From Thermohalobaculum sp039030715 (GTDB lineage Bacteria > Pseudomonadota > Alphaproteobacteria > Rhodobacterales > Rhodobacteraceae): a DNA stretch of 64,000 nt. Each line of letters starts with the position of its first letter. Positions within the stretch are counted from its first letter, which is position 1. The stretch is from positions 14,487-78,486 of the forward strand of contig JBCCDU010000008.1 in assembly GCA_039030715.1 (NCBI GenBank), given 5' to 3'. The notes below the pieces were generated by a model. The model was given only the letters and a program-made list of their open reading frames with translations, was not told the DNA's origin and made no database searches. Shown one piece after another: positions 60,826 through 64,000 of the stretch. Position numbers and translations under genes: made by a program.

Positions 60826-60897
60826 ACGGCATCCCGTGCGGTCGTCGGATGACGCGCGCAGCACCGGAACACACTGGAAAACGGAACGGAAAACGAA

Positions 60898-61278
60898 ATG
60901 GCTGATTTGAAAGCACTCGCAGAACAGATCGTCGGGCTGACCCTGCTCGAAGCGTCTGAGCTGAAAAACATCCTGAAGGATGAATATGGCATCGAGCCCG
61001 CCGCAGGCGGTGCTGTGATGATGGCGGGACCCGCTGCCGATGGCGGCGGTGCCGCTGCCGAAGAGAAGACCGAATTCGACGTCATCCTGCTCGAGGCGGG
61101 CGACAAGAAGATCAACGTGATCAAAGAGGTCCGTGCGATCACCGGTCTGGGTCTGAAGGAAGCGAAAGATCTGGTCGAAGCAGGTGGCAAAGCCGTGAAA
61201 GAGGGCGCTGCCAAGGACGAGGCCGAAGAGATCAAGAAGAAGCTCGAAGAGGCTGGCGCCAAGGTCGAGCTCAAGTAA
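60898..61278 (+). CDS. rplL: 50S ribosomal protein L7/L12
   Basis: 126 residues. It has an N-terminal dimerisation helix pair (MADLKALAEQIVGLTLLEASELKNI), an alanine/glycine-rich hinge (about 35-55) and the globular C-terminal domain (EKTEFDVILLEAGDKKINVIKEVR ... GLGLKEAKDLVE). It recruits translation factors to the stalk. Length is normal. Confidence 0.98.
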   Translation: MADLKALAEQIVGLTLLEASELKNILKDEYGIEPAAGGAVMMAGPAADGGGAAAEEKTEFDVILLEAGDKKINVIKEVRAITGLGLKEAKDLVEAGGKAVKEGAAKDEAEEIKKKLEEAGAKVELK

Positions 61279-61317
61279 TCGCCAGCCGGGACAAGCTTCC
61301 CGGTTGCGACAATCTGG

Positions 61318-61346
61318 CCGGATCCGCCCGCAAAGGGCGGGTCCGG
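61318..61346 (+). terminator. Strong hairpin 1 in the rplL-rpoB intergenic region
   Basis: A 12-bp stem (CCGGATCCGCCC / GGGCGGGTCCGG, one G-U pair, loop GCAAA) starts 40 bases after rplL. No T-tract follows. It may be an attenuator or processing site that lowers rpoB expression relative to the ribosomal genes, as known for E. coli at the same place. Confidence 0.5.
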
Positions 61347-61390
61347 TCAAAGCGTCTCAAGGATGGGGCGCGCTGAATGGCCGTTCGTCC

Positions 61391-61417
61391 CCGGGGGCTT
61401 TCGCGAAAGCCCCCCGG
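61391..61417 (+). terminator. Strong hairpin 2 in the rplL-rpoB intergenic region
   Basis: GGGGGCTTTCG / CGAAAGCCCCC is an 11-bp perfect inverted repeat (61393-61414), extended by CC/GG across one bulged base. No T-tract follows. With hairpin 1 it fills much of the 273-base gap before rpoB. Confidence 0.5.
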
Positions 61418-61551
61418 AACGCACGGGGAACTGAGGTCCGAGACACGACCGGCGGGGGCCGCCGGGGACACCCATAGGACCGAACCGTGGCATCAGGATG
61501 CGCCGTTTCCCCCGGCGGTGCATCCGGGAACGACCTGACCAGAGGGCACCG

Positions 61552-64000
61552 ATGGGCGATATTTTTTCCGGCCGCAAACGTATCCGCAAACATTTTGGGC
61601 AACTGCGCGAAGTCGCAGAGATGCCAAACCTGATCGAGGTTCAGAAAAGCTCCTACGACCTGTTCCTGCAATCGGGCGAGGCGGAGACGCCGACCGATGG
61701 CGAAGGCATTCAGGGCGTGTTCCAGTCAGTTTTTCCGATCAAGGACTTCAACGAAACCAGTGTACTGGAGTTCGTGCGCTACGAACTGGAAGCGCCGAAA
61801 TACGATGTCGAGGAATGCCAGCAGCGCGACATGACCTATTCGGCCCCGCTGAAGGTCACCCTGCGTCTGATCGTGTTTGAGGTGGATGAGGAAACAGACG
61901 CCCGCTCCGTCAAGGATATCAAGGAGCAAGACGTCTATATGGGCGACATGCCGCTGATGACCCACAACGGAACGTTCATCGTGAACGGGACCGAACGGGT
62001 GATTGTCAGCCAGATGCACCGCTCGCCCGGTGTCTTCTTCGACCACGACAAGGGCAAGACCCATGCCTCGGGCAAGCTGCTTTTCGCCAGCCGCGTGATC
62101 CCCTATCGCGGGTCCTGGCTGGATTTCGAGTTCGACGCGAAAGACATAGTCTTTGCCCGCATCGACCGCCGCCGGAAACTGCCGGTCACGACCTTGCTCT
62201 ATGCGCTGGGTCTGGATCAGGAGGGGATCTGTGATCACTTCTACGATCGCGTCCCTTACGAGCGTAAGGGCGAGGGCTGGGCCGTGGCGTTCAGCGGCGA
62301 TCGCCTGAAAGGTACGACCCCGGCCTTCGATCTGGTGGATGCGAAATCCGGTGAAGTCGTCGCCCCGGCAGGTCAGAAGCTGACGCCGCGCAAGCTGCGC
62401 AAGCTGGCCGAGGGTGGCGGGGTCGAGAAGATCCTGGCACCCTTCGAAGCGATCCATGGTCGCTTTGCCGCCGCCGATATGATCAACGAGAAGACTGGCG
62501 AGATCTATGTCGAGGCGGGCGACGAGCTGACGCCGGAGGTGCTGGAAGTTCTGGTTGCCGAGGGTTTCAAAACCATCGAGACGCTGGACATCGATCATGT
62601 CGCGGTCGGGCCTTACATCCGCAACACCATGGCGGCGGACAAGAACTCCTCACGCGAGACGGCGCTCCTGGATATCTACCGCGTCATGCGTCCGGGCGAG
62701 CCCCCGACGCTGGAGGCTGCCGAGGCGATGTTCCAGTCGCTTTTCTTCGACAGTGAACGCTATGACCTTTCGGCCGTGGGCAGGGTCAAGATGAACATGC
62801 GCCTGGAGCTGGATGCTCCGGACACCCAGCGCACGCTGCGCAAGGAGGATATGCTGGCGGTCGTCAAGGCGCTGGTCGATCTGCGCGACGGGCGTGGCGA
62901 GGTGGACGATATCGACCATCTCGGCAACCGCCGGGTCCGCTCGGTCGGCGAACTGATGGAGAATCAGTACCGTATTGGCCTTTTGCGCATGGAGCGCGCG
63001 ATCCGCGAGCGGATGTCCTCGGTCGAGATCGATACAGTGATGCCGCAGGATCTGATCAACGCCAAACCGGCGGCGGCAGCGGTGCGCGAGTTCTTCGGCT
63101 CGAGCCAGCTTTCGCAGTTCATGGACCAAACCAACCCGCTTTCCGAGGTTACGCACAAACGTCGTCTCTCGGCGCTTGGGCCGGGTGGTCTGACCCGTGA
63201 GCGCGCGGGCTTCGAGGTGCGCGACGTCCACCCAACCCATTATGGGCGGATGTGCCCGATCGAAACGCCGGAGGGGCCAAATATCGGTCTGATCAACTCG
63301 CTGGCCAGTTTCGCGCGGGTCAACAAGTACGGCTTCATCGAAACCCCGTACCGCAAGGTCGAGGATGGCAAAGCGACGGACGAGGTGATCTATCTCTCCG
63401 CCACGGAAGAGATGCGCCACACGGTTGCCCAGGCGAACGCGAGGATGAACCCGGACGGGACATTCCAGAACGATCTAGTCTCGTCGCGCAAGGCGGGCGA
63501 TTTCATGCTGTCGCAGCGCGAAAACATCACCCTGATCGATGTTTCGCCGAAACAGCTTGTTTCGGTCGCTGCCTCGCTGATTCCGTTCCTGGAGAATGAC
63601 GACGCCAACCGTGCGCTGATGGGCTCGAACATGCAGCGGCAGGCGGTGCCGCTGTTGAAAGCCGATGCGCCGTTCGTGGGCACGGGGATGGAGGCCAAAG
63701 TCGCGCGCGACAGCGGCGCCGCCATCACCGCGCGCCGCGGCGGGATCATCGACCAGGTGGATGCCACCCGGATCGTTATCCGCGTGACGGACGAAGTGCA
63801 TTACATGTCCGCCACGGAAGAGATGCGTCACACAGTGGCGCAGGCGAACGCGAACCTCGATGAGAACATGAAATTCGTCAACGATCTGGTGTCTACTCGC
63901 CAGTCCGGCGAATACATGCTGCAATCGAATGCCAACGTCGATTTGATTGACGTGAGCCCGAAGCAGCTGGTCTCCGTCGCGGCGTCCTTGATCCCATTCC
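61552..64000 (+). CDS. rpoB: DNA-directed RNA polymerase subunit beta, 3' truncated by window edge
   Basis: 816 residues are visible from ATG 61552 (MGDIFSGRKRIRKHFG). The sequence is a typical alphaproteobacterial beta subunit: EMPNLIEVQKSSYDLFL, NGTERVIVSQMHRSPGVFF, and the rifampicin region GSSQLSQFMDQ beginning at residue 516 (E. coli numbering plus 9) with sensitive-type residues. From residue 609 the protein is unusual. TDEVIYLSATEEMRHTVAQA and the following 137 residues are followed in frame by a second, diverged copy starting TDEVHYMSATEEM at residue 746, where other beta subunits continue with a different sequence. The second copy runs off the window. See the separate repeat entries. 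Gene identity is certain; whether the duplication is biological or an assembly join is open. Confidence 0.97.
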   Translation, partial: MGDIFSGRKRIRKHFGQLREVAEMPNLIEVQKSSYDLFLQSGEAETPTDGEGIQGVFQSVFPIKDFNETSVLEFVRYELEAPKYDVEECQQRDMTYSAPLKVTLRLIVFEVDEETDARSVKDIKEQDVYMGDMPLMTHNGTFIVNGTERVIVSQMHRSPGVFFDHDKGKTHASGKLLFASRVIPYRGSWLDFEFDAKDIVFARIDRRRKLPVTTLLYALGLDQEGICDHFYDRVPYERKGEGWAVAFSGDRLKGTTPAFDLVDAKSGEVVAPAGQKLTPRKLRKLAEGGGVEKILAPFEAIHGRFAAADMINEKTGEIYVEAGDELTPEVLEVLVAEGFKTIETLDIDHVAVGPYIRNTMAADKNSSRETALLDIYRVMRPGEPPTLEAAEAMFQSLFFDSERYDLSAVGRVKMNMRLELDAPDTQRTLRKEDMLAVVKALVDLRDGRGEVDDIDHLGNRRVRSVGELMENQYRIGLLRMERAIRERMSSVEIDTVMPQDLINAKPAAAAVREFFGSSQLSQFMDQTNPLSEVTHKRRLSALGPGGLTRERAGFEVRDVHPTHYGRMCPIETPEGPNIGLINSLASFARVNKYGFIETPYRKVEDGKATDEVIYLSATEEMRHTVAQANARMNPDGTFQNDLVSSRKAGDFMLSQRENITLIDVSPKQLVSVAASLIPFLENDDANRALMGSNMQRQAVPLLKADAPFVGTGMEAKVARDSGAAITARRGGIIDQVDATRIVIRVTDEVHYMSATEEMRHTVAQANANLDENMKFVNDLVSTRQSGEYMLQSNANVDLIDVSPKQLVSVAASLIPF
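63376..63786 (+). repeat. rpoB internal tandem repeat, copy 1 (137 codons)
   Basis: Residues 609-745 of RpoB, from TDEVIYLSATEE to RIVIRV, including DVSPKQLVSVAASLIPFLEN and ANRALMGSNMQRQAVP. The unit length is 411 bases, an exact multiple of three. This copy has the complete region expected once in a beta subunit (about E. coli residues 600-736). Confidence 0.85.
63787..64000 (+). repeat. rpoB internal tandem repeat, copy 2 (first 71 codons, cut by window edge)
   Basis: Residues 746-816 repeat the first 71 residues of copy 1 with no gaps. My hand alignment gives 50 of 71 identical residues, with differences clustered in the middle (NARMNPDGTF versus NANLDENMKF). The DNA also differs at many third positions, so this is not a simple recent duplication or a read-stutter. 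Confidence 0.85.

Noticed and set aside
59173..61350. 725-residue open frame on the minus strand across rplK, rplA, rplJ and rplL
   Set aside because: It is the antisense of four unmistakable ribosomal protein genes; long antisense frames are common in GC-rich DNA with this codon bias.
1..64000. CRISPR arrays, insertion sequences, prophage genes or integrase-tRNA attachment sites
   Set aside because: No regularly spaced repeats, transposase or integrase motifs, or terminal inverted repeats were seen. The tRNA-Trp gene has no duplicated 3' end nearby. I cannot exclude diverged short elements by eye.

Overview
The window is about 64 kb of GC-rich DNA from an alphaproteobacterium, most likely a Rhodobacterales (Roseobacter-type) species. 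This rests on the RpoB, NusG and ribosomal protein sequences, on the VPLPA-type exosortase tail signal, and on the general gene style. I made all calls by reading the sequence and its translations. No database search was run.

Layout. (1) 1-1848: the end of a 2-oxoglutarate/Fe(II) oxygenase, a small membrane protein and a family 2 glycosyltransferase. (2) 2113-24970: an exopolysaccharide locus of the exosortase type. It encodes an exosortase with a fused EpsI domain (XrtD type), a chain-length protein, a WecG/TagA transferase, a secretion-type ATPase, a tyrosine autokinase, a Wza-like export protein, an outer-membrane barrel, a VPLPA-CTERM substrate with its own promoter and terminator, a TPR lipoprotein (PrsT-like), two sulfotransferases, Wzy- and Wzx-like proteins, a secreted glycoside-hydrolase-like protein and three more glycosyltransferases. 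Together these could build, sulfate, polymerise and export a Wzx/Wzy-type polysaccharide and sort at least one protein to the envelope. (3) 25043-34096: an RND efflux pump and a divergent pair made of a hybrid histidine kinase and a GGDEF/EAL protein. (4) 34104-38675: a small catabolic group with a Rieske oxygenase, an acetylpolyamine amidohydrolase, an ArgE-like deacetylase, a DUF1028 protein and a RidA protein. (5) 38733-54919: an ABC-type capsule locus (KpsC, KpsM, KpsE, a degenerate KpsT-like ATPase, KpsS) around a fully reducing type I polyketide synthase, an alpha-oxoamine synthase and a short-chain reductase. These three match the rkpA/rkpG/rkpH set of Sinorhizobium meliloti and could make an unusual amino-lipid for the capsule. 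(6) 54926-57663: a reductase, an unrecognised protein and a flippase-like membrane protein. (7) 57807-64000: tRNA-Trp, secE, nusG, rplK, rplA, rplJ, rplL and the first 2449 bases of rpoB.

The two most striking points are an in-frame, diverged 137-codon tandem duplication inside rpoB at the right edge, and the PKS / oxoamine synthase / reductase set inside the capsule locus, next to an ABC ATPase that has lost nearly all catalytic motifs except Walker A.
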